A stretch of DNA of 64,000 nt. It comes from Edaphochlamys debaryana. Its lineage: Eukaryota > Chlorophyta > Chlorophyceae > Chlamydomonadales. Under the pieces are notes generated by a model. That model was not told the DNA's origin. It did not search any database and saw nothing but the letters and a program-made list of their open reading frames with translations. The DNA lies in the NCBI GenBank assembly GCA_016858145.1, contig JAEHOE010000014.1:1-64000 (forward strand), in the 5' to 3' direction. The number at the start of each line of letters is the position of its first letter. Positions within the stretch are counted from its first letter, which is position 1. Shown here one piece after another: positions 33,554 through 44,352 of this stretch. The position numbers and the translations under genes are program-made.

Positions 33554-34684
33554 ATGAGTCATGCATGCATGGCTGAGCGCCTGCTGGTGGATCTGGCCAG
33601 CGTAAGCTCGGCGCACAAGGAGCAGGTGGCGGCTCTGGAGGAGACGGCGGAGGCGCAGCAGGAGGCACCGGTACTGCGGCGGCAGAGCCGGGTGGGCCCG
33701 GGGCTGGGCGAGGAGGCCACACCGGGCCAGGGCCCAGGGGAGCTGGCTGAGCTCAAGGCTGCAGTGGCGGAGGTGCAGGCGGCGGCGGCCATCAAGGCAG
33801 CCGACGCACTGGCGGCGGCAGCAGCGGCCAGTGACGCGGCCAGCCTACCGGTGTCAGGACGTGCATCGGAGGTGGCGGCGCACCGTGACACAGTGGCTGA
33901 TCTCGAAAAGGACCTGGCGGCGGCGGCGGAGGCTTCGGAGGCGGAGGCGGTGGCGGAGGCGGTGGGTCAGCCGCAGGACTCTACGCTGGTGCAGGCAGTC
34001 CCTCGGTTGGAGGCCGAGCTGGCGGAGCTCAGGGAAAGGTCCGGCGGAGGCGCAGGAGCCATCCGCCCCACCTGGGGAGCGGCGCAGGGTGCGGAGGCGG
34101 AGGCAGCAGCGGCGGGCGCCGCCGTGGAGCCGGCCGCGGGGCCAGCTGCTGGGGCGAGGCCGGGGTGTGTGGCCTCCGGCGCTGCTGGGGAGGGGCCCCT
34201 GGCTCAGCTCGCCTCGGAGCTGGCGGAACTGCGGCAGGAGCTGGCGGAGCTGGCGGCCACGCCCCCCGAGCCGGCAGCAGCGGAGGAGGGGGCACCAGCG
34301 GCCGAGGCAGGGGGCCCGGCTGATGCGGCCGCGGGCCCCTGGGCGGAGCCCCTTGGGCGGCTCGACGCTCGGCCGGCCCAGCTGCACCAGCTGGTGGCGG
34401 AGCAGGCGGCGGCGGCGGCAGCCGCGGAGGGGCGGGCTGCCGCCGCCGATGCAGCGCCGGCGCCGGCGGCATGGGAGGAGCCGCCGGCGCAGCTGACCGC
34501 TCAGCTGGTGGAGCTCCGGCAGAAGCTGGAGGTGCAAGCAGCCGCGGCGCCGCCGGCTGTGGAGGAGGGCCCTGCTGCTGATGCCGCCGCCGCCGGTGCT
34601 CCGCCTGCCTGGGAGGAGCCGCTCGCGTCCCTTGCTGAGGCAGCGCTTGGACGAGCGGTCGTCCAAACCGTTGCCCCCGGCTGA
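33554..34684 (+). CDS. Ala/Glu-rich coiled-coil hypothetical protein (unit 1)
   Basis: An open frame of 376 residues with repeated LAELRQELAELAAT, QLVELRQKLEVQ and AELEAELAELRER-type heptads, typical of coiled coils, interspersed with Ala-rich stretches. No family is recognised. Directly upstream, at 33390-33528, another Ala-rich helical frame (EARRREEMQARLAAAVAAL) ends at a TAG, so the two may be exons of one gene that also includes the nuclease-like part. A related but more broken stretch follows copy 2. High-GC composition can create such frames by chance. Confidence 0.35.
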   Translation: MSHACMAERLLVDLASVSSAHKEQVAALEETAEAQQEAPVLRRQSRVGPGLGEEATPGQGPGELAELKAAVAEVQAAAAIKAADALAAAAAASDAASLPVSGRASEVAAHRDTVADLEKDLAAAAEASEAEAVAEAVGQPQDSTLVQAVPRLEAELAELRERSGGGAGAIRPTWGAAQGAEAEAAAAGAAVEPAAGPAAGARPGCVASGAAGEGPLAQLASELAELRQELAELAATPPEPAAAEEGAPAAEAGGPADAAAGPWAEPLGRLDARPAQLHQLVAEQAAAAAAAEGRAAAADAAPAPAAWEEPPAQLTAQLVELRQKLEVQAAAAPPAVEEGPAADAAAAGAPPAWEEPLASLAEAALGRAVVQTVAPG

Positions 34685-36690
34685 GACGTAGGCGAAGGCC
34701 GCGGCGGAGGCGGAGGCGGCGCTGGCGGAGGCGGTGCCCCGCCTGAGGGCGCCGGTGGCGGAGACGTGTGGCGGCGGCTCGGGCTTGAACCGCTGCCGTC
34801 GCCATCAGTTGTCGCCGCCGCCGAGCCGTCAACCGGCGGAGAGGCCGGCTCTGAGCCCTCCGCAGCCCCGTTGCCGGCGGGGCGCCGGGGAGTTTGCTGG
34901 GCGAGCTGACGGCGCGGCTGACGGCGGCTGAGGCGGCATGCACGTACTCGCACAGGTGGCCGCGGGGGAAGGGAGCCTGTAGGGCCGTGGCTAGGAGGTG
35001 AGGGGACGCAGGGGGGGCCAGGCAGGCGCGGCTTGGAGGGCGAAGAGGAGCTGGTCAGTCGTACTGCCGGTAACACACGTGTGCCTTTAGTGCCGTACGG
35101 ACACGCAGAGGAGGCCTCGCGGGCGGCGGCGGCAGGCAGCGGCGGCGGGCAGCGGCGGCGGCGGATGTTGTGGCGGCGGCGGCGGAGGGGCGAGGCGGGC
35201 GGCAAGGGCCCGGAGCTGCGCAAGGGCCACAGCCAGCGCCGGAGCCTGGGCGGGGCTGTGGCGGCCCACTTGGCGGCAGCGGCCGGGCCCGTGCTGGGGC
35301 CGGAAAGCTCCGCCCTGAATGCCGCTGCCAGAGACGTGGCGGCGCCGCCAACGCCGCCGCCACGCACCGCGGCTGGGGGACGGCGGTGGCGGCACCCGGG
35401 CGGCGGCGGAGCTGGCGGCGCGGGTGCCGGCGGTGGAGCGGGCGGACCGGGACCGCGACCGTGAGCAGGACCGGTGCCGTGACCGGTGACCGGACGGGGA
35501 CTTGGAGTGCGGCGGTCGGGGCCCGCGGGCAGGGGCCGGGGGCTTTGGTATCGTGCTTGTGCCTCGGGTGGGGTGGGGCACGCACCCCAACGGTGCCAGC
35601 GGTAAGGCCCCGACAGGGGCCGGGTCCGGGGCGGCTGGGGTGGCGGCCGGCACTGGGGCGGCGGCCGGGGCAGGAACAGGGGCAGGGGTGGCTGGGGTGG
35701 CCAGGAAGCGCCGGCGGCGCTGCTGCCGCGGGGCCTGGATCTGGACCGGAACGACCAGCGGCTGCGGCGGGCCCTGGCCGTGCTGACGGCGCTGTGGCCG
35801 CAGGGCTGACGCGGCACCCAGGGGCGATTGTGCAGACTTGCGCGGCGACCTGTCCAGTACCAGTACTTGTGGGGGCTTTTTGTGTAGTACCAGTTCTGGG
35901 GGCTGCTGCTTCAACGGAGGTGCCAGGATGCGGGTACTTGATCTGTCTGGGGACGGCACTGCTCCTTGCTCCACTTGCCAAGGGCAACGGTGCGCCCGCG
36001 ACCTTAGCTTTGGTTCTCCGCCGAACCCCGCGCAGCAGGGCACGCGCCCCTACCGCCGTTCCACGTGCACGTGCGCTGGTTGTACAAACACGTGTGTGTT
36101 CAGGGCTGCTCGTGTAAAGGCCAGGAAAAGCGTAGGCGCGGTAATTAGCCGGCCGGTCGTAGAGACGGAACCGAAAGCCCCGGGAGTCCGAAGCCCGACC
36201 CATCCCGACCCATCCCGACCCATCCCGAACCCGTTACATGTGTGTGTGTCGTCGAGTGGGATGCACATTATACCGGTAACCGGTAACTCGTGTGCGTGTC
36301 AACAACGGCCGTAGGGGTGCAAGTGCGGGTGTTGCATGCGGATGGCACTGGAGGCACAAAGTAGGGCGGGGACTGGGGAGGTAGGCATACTGGTTGACTG
36401 TGTCTGCATGAGGCATGGCGTCTGTTGTCTGATAGCTTGCCATTGCAAGGGGGCGGGTATGCTGGACAGCGGGGCGAAGGTCAGGGATGCAAGTTCAGGG
36501 CGTCCTGCATGGGTTGCAAAACCCGCTGCTGCCCCATCGATGCAGACCTCCTTGACCGCGTCTCCCTAATTGCCAACTAGCTGCATAGCTACTAGCACCA
36601 TCTGCGCACCAGGAAGCCACCAACTGCACACCAGGAAGCCTAGCTATCCCGGCCACTGCCACGGGCTGTCCACCAGCAAGTGCTGCAAGC
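34685..36690. other. Degenerate spacer between the two nuclease-like units
   Basis: At 34760-34930 a GTGTGGCGGCGGCTCGGGCT segment and its surroundings match 38570-38720 behind copy 2, marking the end of the duplicated unit. The rest is Ala/Gly/Arg-coding low complexity in several frames, a repeated GTACCAGTACTTGTGGG-like segment (35858-35905), and a CCCGACCCAT tandem repeat with three to four copies (36194-36230). From about 36570 similarity to the upstream flank of copy 1 resumes (ACTAGCTGCATAGCT). Confidence 0.45.
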
Positions 36691-37999
36691 ATGACTTGCA
36701 GCAGCACTGTCGAGTTGCGGATGCAGACGCAGCAGCCCGGCACAGGTTGGCACGGCGAGCGCTTGTTAACGAGCATGCAAGCAGAGGGAAGCGGGGCCCG
36801 AGTTGACACCTCGCTGTGCTTGCAGATGACCTTGTTGACCGAGTTCGTGCAGCGCTGCTTGCTTCGGCGCAGCCCGGGGAGCCGCTGCTTCCGTTCTGCA
36901 TCCGGCAGTCGCGGTTCGACTCCCTTGCAAAAGCCCTCGAGTGCCACGGGCTAGAGTTCCAGATTGACCGAGACATGGATACGAGCGCCGATCCTGTGGG
37001 ACGGGTGAGGCTCCAGCCCAGCCACCTCGTTGGTTCGTCCTCGAGAGCCATCCCCGCCCCGCCCGCCCACACGCCCCCCCAGGTGCTCCGCAGCAAGGAC
37101 CCCAGCAAGCCGCACGAGATGGCCGTGGGGGAGCTTGAGTATGAGCTGAGGCGCTGGTTCACCTGGCTGGGCCTCAAGGACGCTATCGACTGTGCGGGGT
37201 CCACGATGTTCAACTTCGGCGACGGTAGCCGCGGGGAGCCCGATGCGTGCTTCGAGTACTTCAGCGCATGTGAGTGTTTAGGATGCGTAGGGCGTAGGCG
37301 CATGTGATTATGTGAAGGGCGCGGTGAATAGCTGGCCGGGGGGGGGAAGGGGGTGTCAGGACGGGAGAGGGCCCGTCGCTTGGCGCCTGTCAGGGAGGGG
37401 AGGGCGGGCGGCCAGAGGGCGCAGCGGCGCTAGACTCCGTTGCCTGCCTTGCCGTCTGATCGCCCCTGCCCACTCCATCCCCAGCTGCCGGGCAGCAGCA
37501 CGGCGTCCTCGCTCTGATCGTGGAGGCCGCGTACTCGCAGTCGGAGCGCGACCTCGATCAGAAGCTGCGCAAGTGGGCGACCCCGATCGCATCCGGCGGC
37601 GGCGGCGCCCGCCTGGCGCTGGGCTTGAAGGTGACTCTGCTCGGCGGCAGCAACAGCGCTGTGGTGAAAGCGCAGCTCTACGCCGCCGCGCCCGCGGGGG
37701 GTGCACAGCCGCCCCAACTCCACGCCAACGCCGTCACCCTGACCCCGCACGCGGTCCAGGGTGACCCCCGCCACCTGGTCTGGCTGCCGCTATCGCAGCT
37801 GCTGCCCGGCAGCAGCCCCGCGCTGCGGGCGTGGCTCTCGGCACGGATCGCCGCGGCGGGTCTGCAGAGCGGCCTCAGCGCCTTCCTGGTGCTGCCGCCC
37901 TGGCGAGCCGCCCGCTGGGCCCTGGCGCGCTGCGCCGCGCCCTGGGCCGCGCTGCCGCTGGACCTGTGGGACGTCCGGCGGAGGTGCGGCCGCTCCTAG
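36691..37999 (+). CDS. PD-(D/E)XK (Uma2-like) nuclease-fold protein, copy 2
   Basis: Four phase-consistent exons: 36691-36745, 36826-37004, 37083-37269 and 37485-37999, giving about 310 residues. The motif order EPDACFEYF, then LALIVEAAYSQSERDLDQK, then LRKWA resembles the Uma2/DUF820 branch and its fungal relatives: PD, an E-x-[AV] strand, Ser-x-Ser, Asp and Lys. I therefore infer a restriction-endonuclease-like fold. The Lys/Gln of a strict D-ExK site is not clear (E-A-A here), so catalysis is uncertain. Function is unknown; such genes often expand with mobile DNA. Intron 2 (37005-37082) is 78 bp and lacks stops, so it could be retained in frame. Confidence 0.6.
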
Positions 38000-38099
38000 C
38001 GGCCCAGCACATTGCCGTACCATACTGCACCCCGCCCTGCCGTACGGGTCAGCACGCTGCCGCTGGACCTGTGGGACGTCCGGCGGAGGTGCAGCCGCG

Positions 38100-39180
38100 C
38101 CTAGTGGCGGGGGCCCGTCGTCCCAACGCCCTGGGCGAGCGGCTGCAGGTGACGGAGGCACTGGCCACTCGGGCAGGCAATTGAGGCGCGGCTGGCGGCG
38201 GCGCTGAAGGGCGTGGCGCCAACGGCGGCGGCGGCGGCGGCGGCGCAGGCGGCAGTGGAGTCGCTGGCCGCGCACGTGCAGGCCCTGTCGGCGGCGCAGA
38301 AGAGCATGAGTCATGCTGCATGACCGAACACCTGATGGAGCTGACCAGCTAGCGTCAGCTCGGTGCACAAGGAGAAGGTGGAGGTCCTGGAGGAGAAGGC
38401 GGAGGCTCAGCAGGAGATACTGCGGCGGCGGAGCCGGGTGGGCCCTTGGGCGAGATGGCCGCACCGGGGCAGGGCCCAGGACAGGCGGAGGGGGGAACCG
38501 TTCGCGCCCCTCAAAGGGCGGCTGGAAACCGCGGCGGCGGAGGCGGTGCACCGGCGCAGATGGCGGAGGTGTGGCGGCGGCTCGGGCTTGAACCGCTGCC
38601 GCCGCCATCAGCCGCCGCCGCCGTCGAGCCATCGACCGGCGGGGAGCCCTCTGCGGCCCCGTTACCGGCAGCCCCTGGGGGGCTGCTGGGCGAGCTGACG
38701 GCGCGGCTGGCGGCGGTGGCGGTGGCGCCTCCGCCGCGGCTGCCGAGGCGGGCAAGGCTGCGGAGCTGATTACGGAGGGCATGGGACTGCTCGGCAACCG
38801 ATTGGCGGTGGGTTGCAGCTTGCAGGGGCGGCGGGGCCCTGGGCGTGTGGGGGCGGGGCCCTGGAGCTCGGGGAGGCTGGGGTCGAAACCCCGTGTCAGA
38901 GCCGCGGGCGACCCGAGCGGGAGCAAAGCACACATGGGCAGGGGTGATGAGCGCACGCAGGGGCTTGTGTGTGCCCAGGCGCCGAGGCCGCTGCGCTGCC
39001 CTCTACGCACCCGCCCAACCCAACCCACCCAACCGTCCACAGGCTTGTGGGCAGAAGGCCATTGAGGCCGCTGCAGCCGCCGAGGCCGCAGCAGCCGCGG
39101 GTGGCTACGCAGTGATCGATGAGCTGGAGCAGCGTGCGCGAGATTGCGCTGGGGGCCGGAAGAGGTCTTGGCGGCGATAG
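38100..39180 (+). pseudogene. Coiled-coil sequence downstream of copy 2 (broken)
   Basis: Counterpart of the unit-1 coiled-coil region. Fragments such as AARLAAALKGVAPTAAAAA (about 38185), QALSAAQKSMSHA and KVEVLEEKAEAQQEIL (about 38365) correspond to pieces of unit 1 but in different frames, separated by stops. A conserved WRRLGLEPLPPPSAAAA segment is at about 38570. A plausible last exon (39045-39180) encodes QKAIEAAAAAEAAAAAGGYA and ends at TAG. No single intact frame joins these. Confidence 0.35.
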
Positions 39181-39510
39181 GGTGGAGGTGGATGTGTGAA
39201 GTGCAATGCCATGGTTTTTGCAGGTGAAGGAGCAAAGGTTCGTGCGTTCGTGCAGGGCCGCGGGACGGTTGCAACTGAACTGCTGGAATGCGTGCACTAT
39301 GGAAGGCAAAGCCATGCCGGCTGGACAGGGCCCCTGGCCCTGGTCCAGAAGTGTAAGGTTACCAGTGTCAACGAGTGGATGGTTGTGGGTTACAGCAGCA
39401 CAGCAGATCTTGACAACCGCTCGCCGGCCCCGAGCAATCACTCAAGGCCGCCAGTCCACCTAAGCCAAGCTAAGCCCCAACGCAACCAGCTCGATGGCAC
39501 CAAAATTCCG
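39181..39510. other. 3' flanks of convergent genes
   Basis: A frame starting at GTG 39196 is open to 39546 on the plus strand but lacks family features. It probably belongs to the 3' UTRs between the plus-strand coiled-coil unit and the minus-strand DnaJ gene. Confidence 0.4.
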
Positions 39511-41045
39511 TCATCGCCACGGCTCTTCGCCACAGCTCAGGGATGAGAGCAATCGGTCGATGCCCAGGGCCACGGCAAAGAGGGCTTTGCACATCAGCCA
39601 GAGCGCAGCAGAGGTTAGCTCACGGAGGACCTTTGTGGCCCCGGCCCTAACGGCAGGGATGCCCGTGTGGAGCAGCCAGGGAATGGCGGTGTCATGGAGC
39701 CACGGCAGCGCCTTGTCCCGCAGCCATGCCACCACGGTGTCATGGAGCTGGCGGAACCCAGCTGCGATTGCAGCGCATAGGGCGCAGGCAAGGCTGAACA
39801 GCTTGTTCCCCGCTGCTCGAGCGCGCTCCGCCCACAGCCGGTACTGCCTCTCCCACTCCTCCTGCCTCTCCTTTTCCTGCTCCCTTCGCCGCTGTTGCTC
39901 CCCTTGCCGCCCCCGCTCCCTCTCCCGTTCCTGCTCGCTTCGCCATCCCTGCTCTCGCTCCCGCTCCCGCCGTTCCTGCTCGCGCCGCTGTTGCTCGCGC
40001 TGCTGCTGCTCCTGTTGGCGCTGCCGCTCTTGCTGGCGCTGCCGGTCCCGCTCCCGCTGCCGCTCCTGCTCCTGCTCCTGCTCCTGCTCCCGCTGCCGGT
40101 CTTGCTCCTGCCGGCGCCGCTTCTCGTCATTGGAAGACCTGGTGGAGGCATGGGCGGAATTGTTTGCTCGGTACAAGCTTGCAACGGGCGAACTACATCG
40201 TGGGAGGTCTCGCCCTTCGCACGGATGCGCCCACGTACGCACTACGCACTACTTTATTTACTGTACCAGGTTGACGAGGGCTTACCGGCTGTCCTGCGAG
40301 GCTCAGAGCGAGGGCACAGGAGGGGCACAGCGCAAGCAAGCACCCGTTAGCCGGTGATCTGTTGCAAGCAGACTGCACGCTCAAGTCCGGCCCCCCACTC
40401 GCTTCATCACGTACCCGCTGGTGGCTGCCTCCCTGGTGTTGCCCGCCGCCGTCCCCCTCGTCGTACGCCGGACGTCGGTTGGCCCGACCAGACAGAACCT
40501 CATACGCGTGCTGCATGCATGCATGGGCAGATAGACGTGGTCTGAGCGCATATCGTACCGGTACACGTGTTGATCAGCACCAGGGCTTACCTGGATCTCA
40601 ACGAACTTGGCGTGACCTGCGGGATTCTTGTCAGGGTGATACCTGACAGCAGGAGTGGTGCGAGGGGCCAGGCCAGGCCAGGTTAGACAGAGGACGGCAG
40701 AGGACAGAGGACAGGGGATACGGTAGTCGGGGCCCTGCCTGATCGCTCACTTCAGGGCCAGCTTCTTGTACGCCCTCTTCAGGGCAGCGGCGTCAACCCC
40801 CCGGCTGACGCCCAGCACCTGACGGCCGGGCGGTGGCAGGGAGGGAGGGAGGGCCGCTGTCCATGCGCGCTGCTTCCCGCCGGGGTTCCTTCCCGCCGCC
40901 TTCCCGCCATTCGTACCTTGTAGGGATCGCTGCTAAAGCCCGCTGCCAGACCCGCGCCGCCGAAAGCCGCGAGCGCCAGGAGCAGGACGAAGAGCTTCGC
41001 CGCGCACTGCGCGGCGGGGGTTGCGAACCCGCCATGGCCTCCCAT
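39511..41045 (-). CDS. DnaJ (Hsp40) protein with signal anchor and coiled coil
   Basis: Exons read as 41045-40917, 40818-40751, 40642-40591, 40510 to about 40415, and a last exon from about 40160 to 39511. The N-terminus has a hydrophobic segment (AAKLFVLLLALAAFGGAGLAAG), then a complete J domain: DPYKVLGVSRGVDAAALKRAY, YHPDKNPAG with the HPD triad at residues 68-70, and AYEVLSGRANRRPAYDEG. HPD stimulates Hsp70 ATPase activity. A Gln/Arg/Glu-rich coiled coil of about 75 residues and a helical, partly hydrophobic C-terminus follow. The layout suggests an ER or other endomembrane co-chaperone with a lumenal J domain, as in ERdj proteins; the location is inferred. The exon 4/5 junction is unresolved because the best donor and acceptor differ in phase. 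Confidence 0.85.
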
Positions 41046-41648
41046 GGCCCGGCGCTAGGCTTTGTGTGCAGCTTGTTTATTAGGGTATGTGAGGGCCTTG
41101 AGCCCGTGAGCCGGCGGTCGCGACGCGCGGCAGCAGCACGTGGCTGGGTCACCCCCTGCCCCCGCCCCAAGTCCCCAACCTTCCTTCCGTGGGGACCCGT
41201 TCTGGGTTGGAAAGCCGGTGTTCGTGCGTGCGGGGCCCGGCCCGCGAACCGGGCAACACGGTATGGCCTGTCCCCCTCCCCCCACGACAGAGCTGCCCAC
41301 CATCAGCCCAGGGTCCCACGCGGCCGCGGCGCCCCCTGACCCCGCTGCCCCTCTCTTGGCGGGCCACGAGCGAGAGGAGACGCAGGAGGCACATGGATGT
41401 GTGATTTGAATTACGACTTACATGAAGCTAGCGCGCGGCCCAGCAGTCTCAGGAGCCTTGCCCCCAAGCCCCAAGGTAGACAGGGTTGCCAGGACAGGAC
41501 CTCACCAAGAGGTCAACGCAAGCTTCTGTCGTCATGCATGCAACAACCTTCGCCGCCTTCCAGCCCAGCCGAAAATTCTCCCGCCATCGTGCTTTGACAC
41601 CGCTACACACAGACACCCGCCCACCCCCCTGATGACAGCAGCCGTGTG
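41046..41648. other. Spacer upstream of DnaJ gene
   Basis: Promoter and 5' UTR of the DnaJ gene and the 3' side of the next minus-strand ORF. No recognisable gene or repeat. Confidence 0.4.
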
Positions 41649-42113
41649 CTAGGCGAGCGCCCTTGGCCCGCCGCCGCCGGCAGGGCTCCCGGAAGCCCTG
41701 CCCTCCCGCATCCACGCCAGGTGCTGCTGCACCCAGCCGCCGCGCAGCGCCGCTGCCGTCGCTGCCGCCGCTGCTGCCGCTGCCACAACAGCAGCGCCTG
41801 TGGCCCAGCGCAGGCGCCTGTCCTCCTCCTCCGCCAGCTGGCCCCTCAGCTCCGTCAGCTCACGTGCCTGCAGCGCGGTCCGCAGCTGCTCCTCCTCCAC
41901 CTTCACTTCCGCCTCCTGCAGCTGCCGGCCCTGCTCCTCCAGCTGCTCGTCCCTCTCCCGCAGCTGCTCGTCCTTCACCCGGAGCCGCTCGTCCTTCTCC
42001 CGCAGCTGCTCGTCCTTCTTCCGCACCTGCAGCTCCAGGAGGGCCAGGTGCTGACCCTGGTCCAAGATCCGCCACTTCAGCTCCTTGCATGCCTTCGGAG
42101 CAGGTTCGGGCAT
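41649..42113 (-). CDS. Coiled-coil protein or exon with C-terminal membrane helix
   Basis: From the ATG at 42113 the frame encodes 154 residues: a coiled coil with KKDEQLREKDERLRVKDEQL-type repeats, LREELRTALQARE-like heptads, then a hydrophobic Ala/Val helix (TGAAVVAAAAAAAATAAAL) and a short basic tail. It starts about 97 bases after the stop of the septin-like gene on the same strand. The neighbouring canonical septin ends in the same way (charged coiled coil, then one hydrophobic helix), so this may be the true last exon of the septin-like gene through splicing that skips the TGA at 42212-42210. No phase-matching acceptor was found, so it is annotated separately. Confidence 0.5.
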   Translation of the reverse strand: MPEPAPKACKELKWRILDQGQHLALLELQVRKKDEQLREKDERLRVKDEQLRERDEQLEEQGRQLQEAEVKVEEEQLRTALQARELTELRGQLAEEEDRRLRWATGAAVVAAAAAAAATAAALRGGWVQQHLAWMREGRASGSPAGGGGPRALA

Positions 42114-42209
42114 GGCAGCAAGTGGCGCACCAAGCTTAAGGGGTGAGTTACAAGTCAGAGCAATGGCCCATAGTCGAAGCCTTGGGGGACCAGGCATGGT
42201 TTGCAAACC

Positions 42210-44352
42210 TCACCTGCTGCTGGCGAGGAGGCAGTTGATCTGCGGCGCAGCTGTCGGTGAGGTTGGCGGAGTTTCTAGCGGCGGGGCTGCCCGGATGCTG
42301 TTTGCCTGCGTGGGGGGGGATGGAAGGGGCGCACCAGTCAGGGCTTGGATGACTAATGCAGGCGGCGGTGCCTCCCGTGGCTGCTCACCCGATGGCGTGA
42401 TGACCGCTGAAAGCGGCGCCGGCGCCTCCCGCTGCTGGACCTCCTGCGAGTACGGCTCCGGGGAGCTGGAGAGCGCCAGTACGGCTGCCATCAACCCCAG
42501 TGCTGCTCCCACCGCCAGGGCCCGGGAGCCCCGCCGGCGGCTCTTGGCCGCCGGCGCCTCTCCCTGGCTGGGGCCGGCGGTGGGCGGAGGCATGTGGACC
42601 GCGTCTGGCTGGACGGGCTTGAGGGGTGGCGGCGCCAGCTCGTCCAGAAATGAGGGGAGGTCGCGCAGGCGGGGCATTGAGCGGCGCAGGCTACGACGTG
42701 GAGGAGGGAAAGGCGGAGGGAGGGAGTCAGGGGCACACATTGACTGTAAGGCCCAACGCACGGGAGCTGACAGGAACACTGGTTGCTACCCGCCGGTAGG
42801 CCTCCTGTCGTACGCATCGCGCATGCCCCACTCGCCCACCTCTCCGCGGCCTGCTCCAGGGCCGCCCCCGCGGCCCCCTGGGCCAGCAGCCGGGGGATGG
42901 CCAGGGCGTCATGGGGGTCATCCGGGAACCCGGAGGGAGACCCGGAAGGGCGGAACGTGAAGCAGCTACGGGGTCCGCCCATGCCGCTGAAGCTGAATAG
43001 GCAGGGCTCTGTGGTACGGCGTGGGGAGGGCAATGGCAGGTGAACACATCTGCTGCCGCCATGCCAGCTGGGGCAACGGAGCATGTGGAGTGTCAGCGTC
43101 TTGCCTCTCGCTCCCCATGCCGGCTCCCGGACCCCTCCCGCCCCTCAGGAAGCTGCCTTGAAGCCCGTCGGCCATGCTCGGTCCTCTCGCCCTGTCTTGC
43201 GACACGCAGCTACGTGCTCACTTGCGGGTCCACCCCCTGCAAGGTCTTACCCGCTGCCGCGCTGCACGCCTCCTCCAGCTGCGCCTCCAGCCCCCGCCTG
43301 GCTTCCTTCAGCTCCTTTCCCCCCAGCCCATCCGCCACCAGCACCGGAACCACCGGCAACAGCCGGGCCAGCTTGAGCAGGAGCGACAGGTCGGGGCTGG
43401 GGCGGGCGGGCGGCGGACCAGGGGGGGCGTAGGCACGAGCGTAGGGGAGCGTCCCCGGACAGGATCGGAACCGTCGTCCTCCGGACGACACGAGCAGAGA
43501 GACCAAGCCAAGCTTTGCCTTGCTATGCCACTATGCCACATGATGCATGTATATGCATTGCCGAAACTCTGCTTTCCCCTCAACCCTGAATTGCCTCACC
43601 TTGCCGGCTCAAGGAAGCAGAGGCACAGCGCCGGCGAGCTCTGCAACAGCTGCTCGGGCTCCCTTGACCTCAAGGGCTTGTAGCCAGCCCTGGCAGCGTC
43701 TGCGGCCTGCGGCTGCAACAGCTCGCGAAGGATGACCCGCTCATCTTCGCCTGCGGGAAGCCAAAGAGCAATGAGAGCAGATGCATTATGCAGTGTATTT
43801 ACAGCCCTGGACTGACTGTGGACGGAGACGGCTACTTCAACTGGAGCTCTCAGGTCTCAGGCTCTCAGCCTCCCGATGTTCAGTCCCGCCCCGTACGATG
43901 CCCAACGCTAGTATATGTCACGCTCACTGGTCTGGGGCAAGTCGACGGTCTTGAAGGACAGGAGCAGCTCATCACCGGCCCCATCCGCAGGCATGCGCAG
44001 CTTCAGCGAGCTCGTCGGCAGCAGCGAGCCTGTGGGAAGAGGGATCGTCGTCTAGTTGGGGCCGAGGCTGTGCAAGCGCCGGCCCGGCCTTCATACCTGT
44101 CAGCAGGCCGTGCCGAAGGCTGCCGGCAGGCTTCAAGCCGTTGGGCCCCGGCACATCCGCCAGCGTCGTGGCAAACGCTCGAGCACCCACGCCCACGGCC
44201 CAGGCGCTGAGGGCGAGCCGCTGCTGGTGCGCGGGGCCGGCCGGCATTCGCAAGCCGTGCAGGATGGCTTCCCGGTCGGGGGCCCCCGGCACAACGCAGG
44301 CACGCTGCTGCCGCTCCCGGTCGGCCGGGGCGACTGCCGCTGAAGTCTTCAT
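42210..44352 (-). CDS. Divergent septin-like pseudo-GTPase (proposed)
   Basis: Six phase-consistent exons: 44352-44097, 44029-43928, 43750-43600, 43396-43251, 43008-42840 and 42690-42210, giving exactly 434 codons plus TGA. Segments match the head-to-head septin: RLALSAWAVGVGARAFATTL against its P-loop strand, DELLLSFKTVDLP against KLSFQDTPG, SEDERVILREL against the following helix, LLPVVPVLVADGL against VVPVLPVIAKAD, and HDALAIPRLLAQ...LEQAAE against SDTVLLQQLLMEDVET. Intron phases around these segments agree with the septin (1, 1, 2, 1, 2). The P-loop Gly-Lys-Ser is replaced by Ala59-Phe60-Ala61, so GTP binding is unlikely. The C-terminal exon has a membrane helix (ALAVGAALGLMAAVLAL). A non-catalytic septin partner is my inference; the ORF itself is firmer than the family call. 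Confidence 0.6.

Larger units (their letters stand above)
31755..38770 (+). repeat. Direct segmental duplication, offset 4813 bp
   Basis: Sequence from about 31755 to 33560 is repeated at about 36568-38310. Between 32190 and 33180 it is nearly base-identical; similarity weakens toward both ends and resumes near 34760/38570. Both copies share introns and the small 3' tandem duplication. Confidence 0.9.

Noticed and set aside
34501..35817. Minus-strand 438-codon Ser/Pro frame
   Set aside because: Antisense to the Ala/Glu coiled-coil region of unit 1; composition-driven.
35055..36203. Minus-strand 318-382-codon Pro/Ala/Arg frames
   Set aside because: High-GC shadows without conserved motifs; opposite-strand sequence is degenerate duplication spacer.
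36905..36925. GGTTCGACTCC resembling a tRNA B box
   Set aside because: It lies in a conserved coding exon of the nuclease-like gene, copy 1 carries a changed base, and no cloverleaf can be drawn around it.
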